Assembly (NCBI GenBank): GCA_022113835.1
Contig: JAILWY010000027.1
Location: 2,048,501-2,112,500, forward strand
Length of the DNA stretch: 64,000 nt
Direction of reading: 5' to 3'
Origin: Atopsyche davidsoni
Lineage: Eukaryota; Arthropoda; Insecta; Trichoptera; Hydrobiosidae
The notes beneath the pieces were generated by a model, which was not told where the DNA came from, did not search any database, and was given only the letters and a program-made list of their open reading frames with translations. Positions 22,295-34,500 of this stretch are shown here, piece after piece; position 1 is the first letter of the stretch, and each line of letters starts with the position of its first letter. The translations under genes were made by a program, and so were the position numbers.

Positions 22295-24940
22295 TACATA
22301 TTAGATTTTAAAAACATGTTATTAAACTATTAAGTATGCAGAAGATTATGATTATTTTTAGACATGATAAATTTTTATCAAAAATAATTTATTTTTAACA
22401 TATTATTTAAATGCAAGTAAACATATAAAAAACCCTTTTGTTAAAGCGATACCTTTTATGAAAAAAAAAAATTAATAAATTATTTTAAAAAAAATTGCTT
22501 TCCGTGTTGTTTCAAGATTTTTCTGTCAAAATTATAAGATCAGTAGAATTTTTTTTTTTATTCAACTTATATTTTTTAGATTGTTTTTAAAGAGTAATAT
22601 ATACTTAAAACATAAACGTGCATGTCTTCTTGGTAATTTTAAATACTTCACTACTTGATTGATGGTGTGTCAACCATATCTCAATAATTAAGTATCCCAT
22701 GGAAAGTAAAACAGAGCAGTCCAATATATCAATCAGTTCTCTGAATCAAGCTGTTGGTCAATATAAAACACAAAAAGAGGACATCTTATGCCTTTATCTC
22801 AGAACTGGAACGAAAACCGGTTCTCGGCGGGGAGTCCAGCCATGACAAATGATATCGCTACCTGTGTTATTTATACCATGCGATATTAGCTCGGGGGCAG
22901 GTAAAACGAGTTGATATGCCGAAGCATAAAGTATTCAGCCATGTCTAGACAGTAATATTAAAATATTATTGCTTACGGTGCTCTGTATTAATTTTGATTT
23001 ATTACAAGTATACCAGAAGGATAATATATTTTATTAAAAACCTATATAGATCGCTTTTATTTTATTTATTTCGCGTATTTTTCAGAACTTCGATTGATTA
23101 GACTTCATTTTAATTATCTTGTTTGAGACTGCATTGTTTGAAACAGGCTTTTTTCATTCGTGAATAGCGTCAAAGAGGAACTTGAAACAGAGATAGATTC
23201 TCGGTTGAATTAACGCCGTCTTGACTGAAGTATTTCTTTGTGAATTTTATATCCCGGATGCGTCTTTTAAACAAGAATATTTCATCTCTAATTGGTCAAA
23301 TTAAAATATGAATAAGCACTGCAATCCGAAGGCACTAATGACCTGGGACTTTGCCAATCGAGGTGCTGTGATGACGTATTAATGTGAAATTTTCTCAAAA
23401 ACTTCACAGGTCTGATAAAGTTATGGTTTAATCGTAATAATAACATTGTCCATAATAAATTAGTTTGTATTATTAAAAATACTTATTTATTCAATGATTC
23501 AAAAATTTTAACCAAACAATAATCATTAAAAAAATATATATAAAACACAAAGATTAATTCTTGGTATTATTCTATCGGTTAGAATACAGGACAGTATTAT
23601 TTTTTGTAAATGTTAAAAAAAAACATGATTTTTTAGGTCATTTCTCGCGTGAATTGATTATCTTTCAATACATTGTAAATTGTTGTTAATTTAATCTTAA
23701 TCGCTAATTTGTCGTTTAAAATATCAAGATTGTTTTTACTAAAAATATAAAAAAAACTAAAAGAAATAAATTCCTGCTTGCGTTCACATCAAAATTTTTC
23801 TTAGATATGTTTTGAGAAATCGTACCTTAAACAAGTAATTATTATATTTATAGATTCTTGAATGACATAACAAGATCACAGGGAATAGTAAACTCTTTTC
23901 TACGCATGTTTTGAAAATTATATTTTTTGTATATTTGTTATTATAAAATAGAAACAATGCGAAAACCTGTCAATAATTATACGACATGATGCATATGGAT
24001 AAAACTAGGTTTGCATGACAAAATAGGGTCGTAAAAATGTATTAGTAATGCTACCACTTCCCCAAGTGTGATAACCGTTATTTCTATCAATTCTGGGACA
24101 TGTATAATATATCATTTATTTAATATAATAAAAAATATAATCACAACGTTTTGGCGTTCAGTTGTATTTTAAAATACTAGGTTGTCGGGTATAACGACGC
24201 GTTTTAATTTTAAAGTTTCATCGTTTTGGTGTCAGTACTGGAGTCTTTTTATGGTGGTTTGAAATCAAATCATTCAGATTTCTTTTAACAACTTAACTTT
24301 TGTTACATTAGTGATATATAAAACCACGATATGCGAATTAATAAGATAAAATATCGCATCAAAACAACAATTATTGTAAATAAAAAAACGTAATTTTTTT
24401 GTTGCTTACATGTATCGACATATCTTAAAAATATTTTTTTTTAAACAATATTTATCTGCCAATATTTATATTGTTATTATAAATATATTTTTACAAACAG
24501 TTAAAGCAAAACAAAATTATAAATTAGATACTTAAAGAATAATGCATATGTTACTATTAAAAACATCGAAAGCATGGTAAAGCTTTATATCGACAGTTGT
24601 TTTGCGAGCAATTCAAAGAGAAAGCTTAAACTCCATAATTAGACTTACTAACATGACTCACTATGCTATTAAAAAAACAGGGGAATGAAATGAAATATGG
24701 AATAACAATTATTTTTTTTAATACTAGATATGAATCAAGAAGCTACCCTCCATTTTTAATATTTCTACAGAAGTAATTATAATTTCAAATTGGGGCTGTT
24801 TCACTGGTTTTTTCAAGTGCTAACGCAGTATTGATTTTGTTAACTTGCCTATATAATACGCCCTAGACGTTTTTTTTTTATAGATAGTGATTATATGATA
24901 TATTTTAAATTTGTACATTTTTGTAAAATATCAGTGTGGG
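22295..24940. other. AT-rich noncoding DNA
   Basis: No gene, tRNA or strong repeat recognised. A GC-richer patch lies at 22790-22940 without coding signal. Confidence 0.5.
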
Positions 24941-25320
24941 CAAGCCACGCGAGCAAGAGATTATAATTAAGCCGGAGACTGTCATTTAAATAAAAATATT
25001 TTATATAAAGCTATCTTGTAAAATATACCTGTGTAGTTTTTCCACGAACCATTTAGAGACACCTGAGTAAAATATATAATATTTTCTTTATATCCGTTTT
25101 GTGAATTTTCAGAGCGGCTCTGAAAACCTTTCACATTGGCATTATAATACTCGTACTCTATATTATATTTTATTTTATTAAATATATTAATATGGAGTTT
25201 CACCAAGTTATCTTTGTCATAACTATTGAATATTTATGTATAGCTATGTCGTGAAATATCAGTGTAGTTTCTCCACGAACCACTTAGAGACACCTGAGTA
25301 AAATATATATTATTTTAATA
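24940..25320. repeat. direct repeats related to the 27.1 kb segment
   Basis: A ~55-base direct repeat containing CCACGAACCA, TTAGAGACACCTGAGTAAAA occurs at 25032-25086 and again at 25262-25316. The flanks share GCGAGCAAGAGAT and a TATCCGT.TTGTGA.TTT phrase with 27090-27190, so this seems a decayed, locally duplicated copy of that sequence. Noncoding. Confidence 0.5.
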
Positions 25321-25382
25321 ATCAATATTTTTTACAGAGAGTACTTGGTGGAATTCCATTTTAATATTTTGAATATAAAAAA
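25320..25382 (+). mobile_element. family A element, end fragment
   Basis: Only the family A terminus is present (TTTACAGAGAGTACTTGGTG, then GAATTCCATTTTAATATTTT). The hairpin core is absent. It directly adjoins the direct repeat that ends near 25316. Confidence 0.55.
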
Positions 25383-25670
25383 AAACTAGAATTATTTTCT
25401 CTCTCACCTCCGCCTCACCGCCCGATGGTGCAAGTATCGCAAGAGAGATTTACTATCGCGTAGTACATTCTTGTAGACGGCTACTGTCAAAATTTCAACC
25501 AAATCGGACTCGTAGTTATGTTTTGACCGCGTGTGGAAGCAGACGTGTACGTGTATTTTAGAAAAATGGAAAAAAGACTAAAAATATTTATATAAATGGG
25601 TTAAAATAGATATGACGATGAATTTTAATATATTTTTTTTATTTTTTTAGACACCAAAAATAAAAATAAT

Positions 25671-25671
<1 letters not shown>

Positions 25672-25729
<58 letters not shown>

Positions 25730-25735
25730 TATATA
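25672..25735. repeat. (TA)n microsatellite
   Basis: A run of about 24 TA units is followed by a short ACACACATATATATAT variant. A predicted Tyr-Ile open frame on the minus strand across it is an artefact of the repeat. Confidence 0.95.
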
Positions 25736-25802
25736 CCTATATTGATTTTTGTGAAGACCGTCACAGTAAGTACGATTTTGCCTATACAGGTTTTATTTTT
25801 GA

Positions 25803-25940
25803 TTGATATGATTAAGTACATTTTTTCAAGTATCGAAAAATGATTAAAGAAATTCCCAGAAAAATATCATGGTGAATATATATTTTTTCGATACTTTCAA
25901 TACTTGAAAAAGTGATGAGAAGTTAATCATATCAATCTCG
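25803..25940. mobile_element. family C-related foldback, diverged copy
   Basis: The left arm reads GATTGATATGATTAAGTAC then TTTTTTCAAGTATCGAAAAA. The right arm is its diverged inverse, ending in TTAATCATATCAATCTC. ATTAAAGAAATTCCCAGAAA and AATATCATGGTG next to the left arm match the inner arm of family C. No tRNA-like sequence remains. Confidence 0.45.
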
Positions 25941-25972
25941 CTGGATATTAATAAAACCATCTGGCAGGTGGC

Positions 25973-26547
25973 AGTCAGTGAAAATACTTACTGACTGTCG
26001 CTCGGGGGTAGACAATATATCCAAACAATCAACCAACCCTCTAATAGTTAACATCCAGAAAAAGCTAAAAGAAATACAAGCAAGTGATGTTAACATCGAG
26101 ATAGGCTGGATGAGAGCTCACGAAAGCTGACGAAAAGGCTAAAGAAGCCACCAAAAATAAAATGAATTATGTATTTTCCGACTTTGCTCTGAGTTTCGCA
26201 AAAAATCTCCAGAGGAAAATTACAATGGACACATGGAACGAAAGGTACACAAGCTCTCCGCAAGGGAACGTAACAAAGATGTTCTTTGATTCTGTTACGG
26301 ACGCCGCTGTATACAGGAATACCTGCGGGATTAACTTTGAATCAACCCAGCTCCTAACGGGTCATGGAGCGATGAGAAGTTATCTCCGCAGGTTCCACTT
26401 GACACATGCCCTTGTGATGATATTACTCCACAAACAGTGATCCACCTTGTGGGTTCATGCCCCATCTTTGGTCTTAGGAGACACCAACTGGATAGCCTAT
26501 GCCGACAGGAGGGCCTGTGCCTGGATGACCTGAAGTCAGTGGCTTAG
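25973..26547 (+). pseudogene. broken non-LTR retrotransposon: RNase H and C-terminal zinc-knuckle region
   Basis: A 5'-truncated LINE ORF. The RNase H part reads ILTDCRSGVDN then IQKKLKEIQ and GWMRAHE, matching the D...E...GH-type RNase H of I/R1-group elements. After a frameshift near 26125 the frame continues ADEKAKEATKNKMNY and the typical QLLTGHGAMRSYLRRF. A second frameshift near 26400 shifts it again to CPCDD...VIHLVGSCPIF, the terminal Cys-Cys-His-Cys knuckle, with a stop at 26545-26547. The polymerase and endonuclease are missing. It is inactive. Group assignment is from motifs only. Confidence 0.65.
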
Positions 26548-26584
26548 TGGTCCATAGTTGATGAAGTCATCGGAACCACAAAGA

Positions 26585-27042
26585 AGATAAACCAGGGGGT
26601 GTAGCTTCAGTCACTCCCATATATAGCACAATTTCAATTGACTAGTTTGGAAAGTTTCCCCAAATTGTGAAGACAAACCTTATACATAACAAGCACAATT
26701 TATAACCACAAACCGTCAGGTAGTCGTTTTTTGTAGTTCTAGCAGAAATCTTTTTGTTTCTCGTCTTACAACCTTCAAATAAAACCAAAACTGCCAGAAA
26801 ATGCTTAACATTACATACCTAAGCTCATAAAACTAAAACAGGCGTGATTCCAATAACATCAGCTAAGGGATTACCAGTCAGAATGAGAATCGAACCGAGA
26901 CCTCTCGATCAAGAGTCAACAGTAAATAAGCCAACTTTTGTAAATAAAATATCTTCCTCATGTAATAGATAAACCAGAGGGTGTAGCTTCAGTCACTCCC
27001 ATATATAGCACAATTTCGATCGACTAGTTTAGAAAGTTTCTA
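26585..27042 (+). repeat. duplicated LINE 3' segment
   Basis: About 70 bases (GGGTGTAGCTTCAGTCACTC, CCATATATAGCACAATTTC, GACTAGTTT.GAAAGTTTC) follow the LINE stop at 26594 and occur again at 26972-27040. The second copy implies another 3'-end fragment or a local duplication. The SINE-like head at 26868-26945 lies between them. Confidence 0.55.
26868..26946 (-). mobile_element. tRNA-derived SINE head
   Basis: On the minus strand GTTGGCTTATT (A-box region, 26934-26944) is followed by a loosely paired anticodon-arm region and AGGTCTCGGTTCGATTCT (B box, 26886-26902). The B-box phrase is shared with the segment at 41990-42055, suggesting one SINE family with an internal Pol III promoter. The body and tail are not delimited. 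Confidence 0.45.
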
Positions 27043-27094
27043 TATATATTAAAAAAAAAATATCATATCAATCTAAAATATATATTATGTCCTT

Positions 27095-27385
27095 TGTATC
27101 CGTCTTGTGATTTTCCAGTGCGGCTCCGCCGTGCATCACTTAGAGACAGGCCGCGCGAGCAAGAGATAGTAATTCAGTCGCCGGCTCGTCCCATTCAAGC
27201 GGTCGTCGGCAATTGCGTAATGATCGGCCTGCCCCAGTACGGAGCGGCCGGGGCTTAATTCGAAAATGAGTCCCGCCGTCGGGCCATTGTCGGTGCCGGG
27301 GGTGGGAAGAGGTCTCTCGCCCATATCACACCGTTATTAAAAAGTATGCGTTAATGCGCCGGCCCTGCGTGGAAACTAACGAGGA
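27095..27385. other. CpG-rich block without recognised gene
   Basis: This GC-rich segment (GCGGCTCCGCCGTGCATC, GCGGTCGTCGGCAATTGCG, GGAGCGGCCGGGGC) stands in AT-rich DNA. Its left part is related to 24.94-25.3 kb. The 62-codon minus-strand frame has no domain. It could be the conserved end of an older repeat or a regulatory island. Confidence 0.35.
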
Positions 27386-27399
27386 AGTCCCGATGCGCT

Positions 27400-28860
27400 T
27401 GTAGTGAAATGGTTAAGGCAGTTGCTTCCAGCGTATTGCCTCTGGTGTCCAACCGGACACCAGAGGCAGTCCATTACCTGGCGAAATCTACTTATCTATA
27501 TCGAAAGATTATTTTTTAACAGAGTATGTCTCAATAGTCTTGGGTCTTGCTACCTAACCTTGCTCGGTGTCCATCCCCCGTCTTCCACAAAAAAAGGACC
27601 GTTTTACCTGGCGAAATCGTGTCATTTAATTATTTTAATTGTCACTTTACTTATCGTCATCGAAAAATGATTTTTTTTACAGAGTTTGTCTTTAACTATA
27701 AATTATATTTATACTTTTTTTAAATTTAATTAACGTCCATTTTCAGGGTAAAATAAAATCTTGAAGATGTTGAAAAATTGGATAAAATGACGACTTTTCA
27801 AAACCAAAGTTAAAGATTTTTTTTTTTTAATTTTTTTAATAATACTGCGCACATGTTTTATATTTAATCTTTTAATTTCAATTGAAAATTTTTTTTTAAA
27901 TGTTTAGGACTCTTGTAAAATGGACCAGATGAATCTCCAAATTCCTACACTTCAATGGGAAAAATACATATTTATCATATTAATAGTAAATTTAAAAAAA
28001 ATAAAAATATATTTTATTCGGAAGAAGGAATGTATCAAACTTTTTGCATTTAAATTTTTTTGATTGGTGCAGTGGATTTTTCGCAAAACGGACTAGAAAA
28101 TGATCAAAAAAACTCGATTATGCAGACTAGGCCCTTAAGGCAGTTCCTTCCAGCCTATTGCCTCTGGTGTCCAACCGGACACCAGAGGCAGTCCATCACA
28201 TCATTTTATTAATTTAATTGTAACATAGTATGTCTCAATAGTCTTGGGTCTTGCTAACTAACCTTGCTTGGTGTCCATCCCCCGTCTTCCACAAAAAAAG
28301 GACCGTTTTACCGGGCGATTTAATTAAATTTAATAAAATTAAATTAATTGTCCCTTTACTTATCTACACCAAAATATGATTTTTTTACAAAGTATGTCTC
28401 AAACTATAAAATATATTTATATATTTTATATTATTTAATTAACGTCTATTTTCAGGGTAAAATAAAACCATAAAGATGTTGAAAAATTAGATAAAATGAC
28501 GACTTATTAAAACAAAAGTTTGTTAAAAAAAATTTTTTTTTTAATTTTTAAACTATTTTTTTAGAGAAGGTATATAATTCATCTTTTAATTCCAATTAAA
28601 AAAATGACTCTTAAATGTTTAAAATTCTTGGAACAGGTACATAACGAAACTCCCAATTCCGACACTTCAATCGGAAAAACACATTTTTATCATATGAAAA
28701 GTAAATTTATAAGAAATAAAAAAAAATCTTAGTTTTGGAATAAGAGATGTATCTAACTTTTGCATTTAAATTTTTTTGATTGGTGCAGTCGATTTTTTGC
28801 AAAAGGTACGAGAAAATGATCAAATATCCCGATTATGAGACCTAAACCCTTTGGAGGAAC
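27400..28860 (+). repeat. family D tandem duplication (two ~730-base units)
   Basis: Unit A (27412-28135) and unit B (28136-28860) share the order: AAGGCAGTT.CTTCCAGC, a 14-bp hairpin, CAGTCCAT, AGTATGTCTCAATAGTCTTG and CCATCCCCCGTCTTCCAC, the AAAGGACCGTTTTACC phrase, and the ~540-base body also found inverted at 19.2 kb. Both end in GATTATG.GAC.TA..CCCTT. Unit B lacks part of the segment after CAGTCCAT. The A-box-like TAGTGAAATGGTTAAGG at 27402 may mark a tRNA-like start. The 88-codon frame at 27404 is not a gene. Confidence 0.7.
27440..27473. repeat. 14-bp perfect hairpin inserted in family D
   Basis: TGCCTCTGGTGTCC, loop AACC, GGACACCAGAGGCA. The same hairpin occurs in unit B at about 28158-28191. 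The inverted 19.2 kb copy lacks it and reads CCAGAGGCAGTCC without interruption, so the hairpin arose as a ~30-base insertion containing an inverted copy of flanking GCCTCTGG. Confidence 0.75.
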
Positions 28861-28939
28861 GAGAGTTGCAGCCGGCGCGGGTTATTCGAGAATAATAAAC
28901 ACTTTTAAGGCTGAGTAATCGAAACATCGACGTATTAAA

Positions 28940-29065
28940 TTTACTAATATGATTAGGCACATTTTTTCACACATTGAAAATTATTTCAAAGAAACTCTCA
29001 GAAAAATATAATCGTGACCTGTGTAGGATTCGAACCTACATCCCCAAGTGCACCAGCAATGTATG
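28940..29065 (-). mobile_element. family C foldback half-copy with tRNA 3' remnant
   Basis: The plus strand begins TTACTAATATGATTAGGCAC and continues CTCTCAGAAAAATATAATCG, the left arm of family C. It is followed by an inverted tRNA 3' half: on the minus strand GGGGATGTAGGTTCGAATCC then TACACAGGTCAC, that is, a T-arm and acceptor strand. The anticodon region and the second arm are lost near 29065, replaced by unrelated AT-rich DNA. Confidence 0.6.
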
Positions 29066-31500
29066 CTTCTTGTTCTTGTTCAAATATAAATAAAATGTAT
29101 TTGAAAATTTAAAAAAAAAAATTAGATGTCAAAATGCATAAAAAGCTAGTGAGATGAAAAAATAATATTTTTTTTGAATGAATAGAGGTAATATGATTAT
29201 TCGTTTTTTTTTTAATAAAAATTAAATTATACATTTAAAAAAAATATATTAATTGCTTCAAAGCATGAGATGTATGAATAAATTATATTTCCCTTTACAA
29301 TTTATTTTAATGTTAATAAATTTGTTTTGATAGTACAATCATATTAGACTTAACATATTAGAAAAAATAAAGAATGTACGGTTTCAGGATGACAAATTAT
29401 ACCCAAGTCATATACTATTGGTTTAATTAGAAAAATAAGCTTAATTTTTTCATTTATAAAATAATAAATACTTAACTCTTAACGCTGAAGAAACGTAAGA
29501 AAAGCTTTGAGTAAAATTTGATACTTATTGAAAATTCCCGCCGAAGTCAACAAATTCCTTCAATATAAGATCTCGTTTGCTGTTTATAGTACGCCCCTTT
29601 ACAAAGTGAAAAAGGAAGTCGGGGATGGGGTGTACAAAGCCTTATTCTCATAAGGATGCAAGGTCCTCCACTGAAGCGTAATGGCATTTAAAGGCTTTTG
29701 TTCACCTTTTGTGAGAGTCTTCACTATGCGAACCTACATGGAAGAAATAACGAATTTCGTAAACAGATGATTTCTTTAATAGGTCGCTGAGCATTTCTAT
29801 AGTTTCTGGCATTAGATACATATTCAATATATACAATTGTAAAATAGTTCAATACTATAATACATTTATGATATATTTTTATACTTTTATGAGATTCTAC
29901 GTAATACTTTATATTTAAACAATCGTTGTAACACAATACGTCCACTTATAACATACTCAAATTTAATACTCCCCATATATATATATTTTTTTAATAAATA
30001 CTCAATATTGATGCCTACGAGACCTTAAACAGTTCTCATTCTCACATCATAACATGTAAATTGGACATAAGTTGACTCGATAACATACGATACAATTTAG
30101 TTAGCGAAATACACAACGTTTGTTCGTAATAAGGTACGTGTGGCTAATTGGACTTGCTTATGGCGCCGTACGCATTTATGCGTCTGGGCAATTTCTTCAA
30201 GGATCAAGAACAGAAGGCAATTGAGCAAGGAATTAAGTCATTATCCTGCTTAAATACCTCATCCAACCTCCGACTTGACCTCCCATACAAGCACAGAACA
30301 AAAAAACTCCAACAACGACTTCTTTAAATATATAAAAATTCAATAACGCGTGAAGGTCTCTTGGGTGCTGATCACATAAAAAAAATTGTTCTCTGATGTT
30401 TCAGTCCTCGTGAAGGATTTTGAATGGTCAGAGAGGGAGATGGTCGCTTTAGAAATCTAAATGAGTATCGATTTAAAATATCAAGGCGTTTTTATGATCG
30501 GTTAAAGTATGAGTCGATTATCTACACTGTATAAAAATAATCATTGAGTAAATACTGATTTTTGGTTTTCATATAAACAATAACCTGAATCCAAGAATCT
30601 CCAGTTGGTTTTTCCTCTGTCTGGTATTGCAATTAAGGCCACCTAATTACGGAGTGGAACTAAACCGATAACAATAATTAAATGTCCTGTTTCGGTTAGC
30701 TAACGTTTATTTTTACGATTGCCTTAATAAAAAAGCGATTCGTGGTCGCGATTATTTTGATAGCGGAATTTATTAACTTTTATGTTGGTTTTATTGTGGC
30801 CAATTTTCATTACCGCTGGGCCAAGTACTTGCACTGGTCGACGACTGCAGGATATTGCAGAACATTAAAATGAAGTCATAATTTTATATTTATCCACAAA
30901 AGGATGGATGAATATGTAATAATCCATATTTTAACAACAAATATAAATTGAAAAATTACTAAGGGATTGCGGTATGCTGGAAAACAATAACCATAAATTT
31001 GTTTGTTAACGTGTTTGTCTTTTATGGGTTCTTCGGAATCAAATAAAATGTATTCGAAGGAAAAAACTCCTGAAAGAAAAAAGCGCCCTAAAGCAATAAA
31101 CTAACATTATACTTTGGAATAATATTTTTATTTTCTTTAGCACAGCGAGTACAAATCTTTTGTCGAAACAAAGCTTTAATTAAAAAATATTAAAAATCCG
31201 CATTTTTAACCTATACATGATAATTGCATATAGCGATATCAATTTTCACTCAGTTTTTAAGCCACGAAAACCAACGAGCGTGAGGTATCTCAAATGCAGA
31301 TTTATGTAATATTTTATGGGGGGTCATGTGAAAGAAACCAGATAACAAAATATTGTTTATGTGTAAATCTGATTTTCATTTCTAGAAGTTAACAGAATCT
31401 GAAGATTCGTCAAAGAAGAGTATTTCAACAACAACGCGACATCATATCCAAGAACACAATAATAGTTTATAATAATAGCGGCTGCCAAATCCTATGAACA
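29066..31500. other. AT-rich noncoding DNA
   Basis: No gene recognised between the family C copy and the 3' end of the DUF1397 gene. GC-richer patches at 29520-29720 and 30130-30310 have no coding signal and could be conserved noncoding sequence. Confidence 0.45.
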
Positions 31501-31502
31501 CA

Positions 31503-31508
31503 TTTAAT
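31503..31508 (-). terminator. candidate poly(A) signal of the DUF1397 gene
   Basis: ATTAAA on the minus strand lies ~20 bases after the TAA stop. It is a common variant of the polyadenylation hexamer. A very short 3' UTR would result. Other AT-rich hexamers further on are also possible. Confidence 0.35.
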
Positions 31509-31527
31509 ATAATTGAGTATGAGTTGA

Positions 31528-34500
31528 TTAAGCAGCAGAACAGGCTTCAAGGGTGAAGCAGCTGGCTTTGGTTTCTTCCACAGATTCTTCTTCTGAGTCT
31601 GGTTCAGTCTCGATGGCATAGCTGACAATCTTCAAGGTCATGCATTCAACGATTTTGTCTACATTTTTGCTATAGCAGTCGTACCCATGCTTGGCTGCAA
31701 ATTCTGAAGAAAAAAAATGTATTACTTTATTGAATACTTGGATAACCCTTTACTATATTTTATAGACACTCGTGAGAATCAAACCATCACTTTACAATTC
31801 TTTCAACCACTGTAGCTCCCTAATTGATCGAGAATTTTATTTGTTGTGGGCAAGTAGGAAATAGTTGTACGAAAAAAAAATCATGGGTTTTCCTTGTCGT
31901 TTCAAGCGAGAATCAATGTAAAAATGAGAATTTTTATCCATTTATTACTTATAATACACTCTGCTCAGGTAATCTCCTCAAAATATTTTTACTCAAAAAA
32001 TATACGCGTAATTTAAAAAACTGCGCACTATACAAAAAAAAATCCTTACATTTAAATTGCATATTATAATTTTTTAAACGAGTTTTGTGAGTGAGTTGTT
32101 AAATTTTTAATTTTGTCAGATACGAGGCATTGAATTGTTATAAAATTATATTAATTAATTAATTAATCTATATTTTATAACAACGCAACATAGACACACG
32201 GATTATATGAAACGGCCGTTTACTACTTTCTATTGTATTATATTTCTATGGAATAATAAACAACCGCCTTGGCCGCCAGTCAGCAACATACCAGCGGCCG
32301 GGAACACGTGTTGTAAATAAGTTACCTAAGCCTTTGTTCTTGAAATATAGGAACTAGTAAATGTGGAAGTGAAATAGACGTACAAGGATCTCGCTACTAT
32401 AACTTGCACCGTATTAGTCTTGAATTGAAAAATTAGAGATCACGTACCTATCAATTTTTCTCTATTGTCATTGCACATGGCGTCGGCGAACTCGACAGTG
32501 GCATTGGACCCTCCCACAAATATGGGCCACTGTAGGTCAGTGTAACACGGCCTCACTGCACTATTGAACTTTTCAATACACTCCACCTTTTCGGATACCT
32601 TGTCGCAAAGTCTGCAAGCAAAATACACAATATTAATCAAACACCTTAGAGCTTACCTAAATAATCTCAATCTTAAACATAAATAAGAGAAAAATGTTGA
32701 ACTTTCCACATCTTCAAGTATATTATAAAAATATCCATTTTTTTTTTAAATATAACCTCAGTGATGATGGCCAAGTCTTTTGGTTGAAACTAGTCATGCA
32801 TAAATATAAAAGGTTATTTCAAATCATTAATAAAAAATGGATCTTCACCAAACAAATGCCTTGTCCCTCGACAAGAATAACCTCAATACTTTATATAAAA
32901 AGCACTTTTGTTTTTATGAGTGATTAAGTCTTAAAAATATACAAATAAGGACACCGCATTTACTGTACACAACCAAAGCATATATAAAATTATCAAATCT
33001 GCTAGAATACAACTTAAATACGTTTTGTTTAGAATGCTTTTTTACTACAAAGCTTTATATCTGAACAAGTCTTTATAAAGCAACCTTTTAGCTATTGGGC
33101 TTATTGATTATAATATAATTAACCAATGCTTTGTGATTTCAAATAATGACATTAAAAATATTTGTTTCTTACTTAATACCTAAGTGTATTAAAACCGTTT
33201 AAAAAAATACAAAATATGTTTCATAACTTGTCAGTAAAATATGATTTTTTGAGCTTATAAGAATGAATATAATTTTTTTTGAAAAATTCAGTTGTCAAAT
33301 CTTGCATGCAATGCATACCCGTCAACAGCTGTTTTCCATTCTTCCTTAGTCTTGACCGCATCCAGACCAGAAACTTTAAACTCACTATGACACTTCTTCA
33401 TATTTATATACTCGGCCTAGAAAGCAACAAATCATATACAATTAATAAATATTTAATATCTCAGTTAAATTATTAACAAGCGTTGATATTGAATTGAAGT
33501 TATGTTAATTTATTGGATAGTAAGAAATAATTATTTACACATATATAAGAAAACATATTCACAAATACCAACACTAATTTTATTTTAAACTAAACAAAAA
33601 TCCAGTTTCTAAACATTCAATGTCAAAAACACGTTCTAGGTAAAAAATTGATTTATTTCAACTTCAAATTATCCTTATGTTTTTTTTTATTTCAAGAGCT
33701 CGACAAATAAATCAACTAGAATAATTTTACTTTAGGATATTTTAGAATAATATTTATTCACGACACCAATACTTTTTTATGCCTACTTATTTTAAATTCA
33801 ATACAAATTGTGTACTGCATTGAAACAGTACGCAAGGATCAAAATCATAAATGATTTATTTTTTGTGGAGCATTTATTTTTAAACTACTTTGATTTTTTA
33901 ATCTTCTTTTATTCATCACCATCTATGAAACTTTTTTAAATTTATTTATATTGATAACACGGAGAGGACTTGAACTTATATATTTTGAGTATTGTGATTT
34001 GGCACCGTAACGAATTCAGCCACTTCACTAAAGGAATGATTGTAATACTATGTCACTTATTTATCTTAAATACACAAGAACATTGATATTGCATATCAAA
34101 AAGTTATAGATATAAAGTGGACAAATAAGATATGTTGCTAAGTCGTGAAAGCCAGAAATTTTAACCCTAGAACCTCGATAGTAAAATTGATGGGCTTTCT
34201 CGTCGTTTCACGTGAAGTCTTATACAGTGTTTACATTATTTAAGTGGCATACCTTCACTTTTTCGTATGTCTTCAGGTCGGCGTTGACTTTGCAGGCTGG
34301 TTTATAAAGCCTGTCAGCATTTAACGAGAAGTCAACCTCGTCCAGAGCAGCGTCATCTGCCACAACTAGAATAAAATAATAATATATCTTATGTCTTAAA
34401 ATTATCAATAAAATTCAAGATTGAACTTTTGAACGATTTATAAAAAAGAGTAAGAAATAATAAAAAAAGCGGATTTTGCAACTCAGTTAATTAAATCAGG

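Noticed and set aside
25639..25821. Tyr/Ile-rich minus-strand frame
   Set aside because: It is a translation of the (TA)n microsatellite.
27136..27324. 62-codon minus-strand frame in the CpG-rich block
   Set aside because: No domain, and the block is partly shared with a decayed repeat at 25 kb where the frame is not kept.
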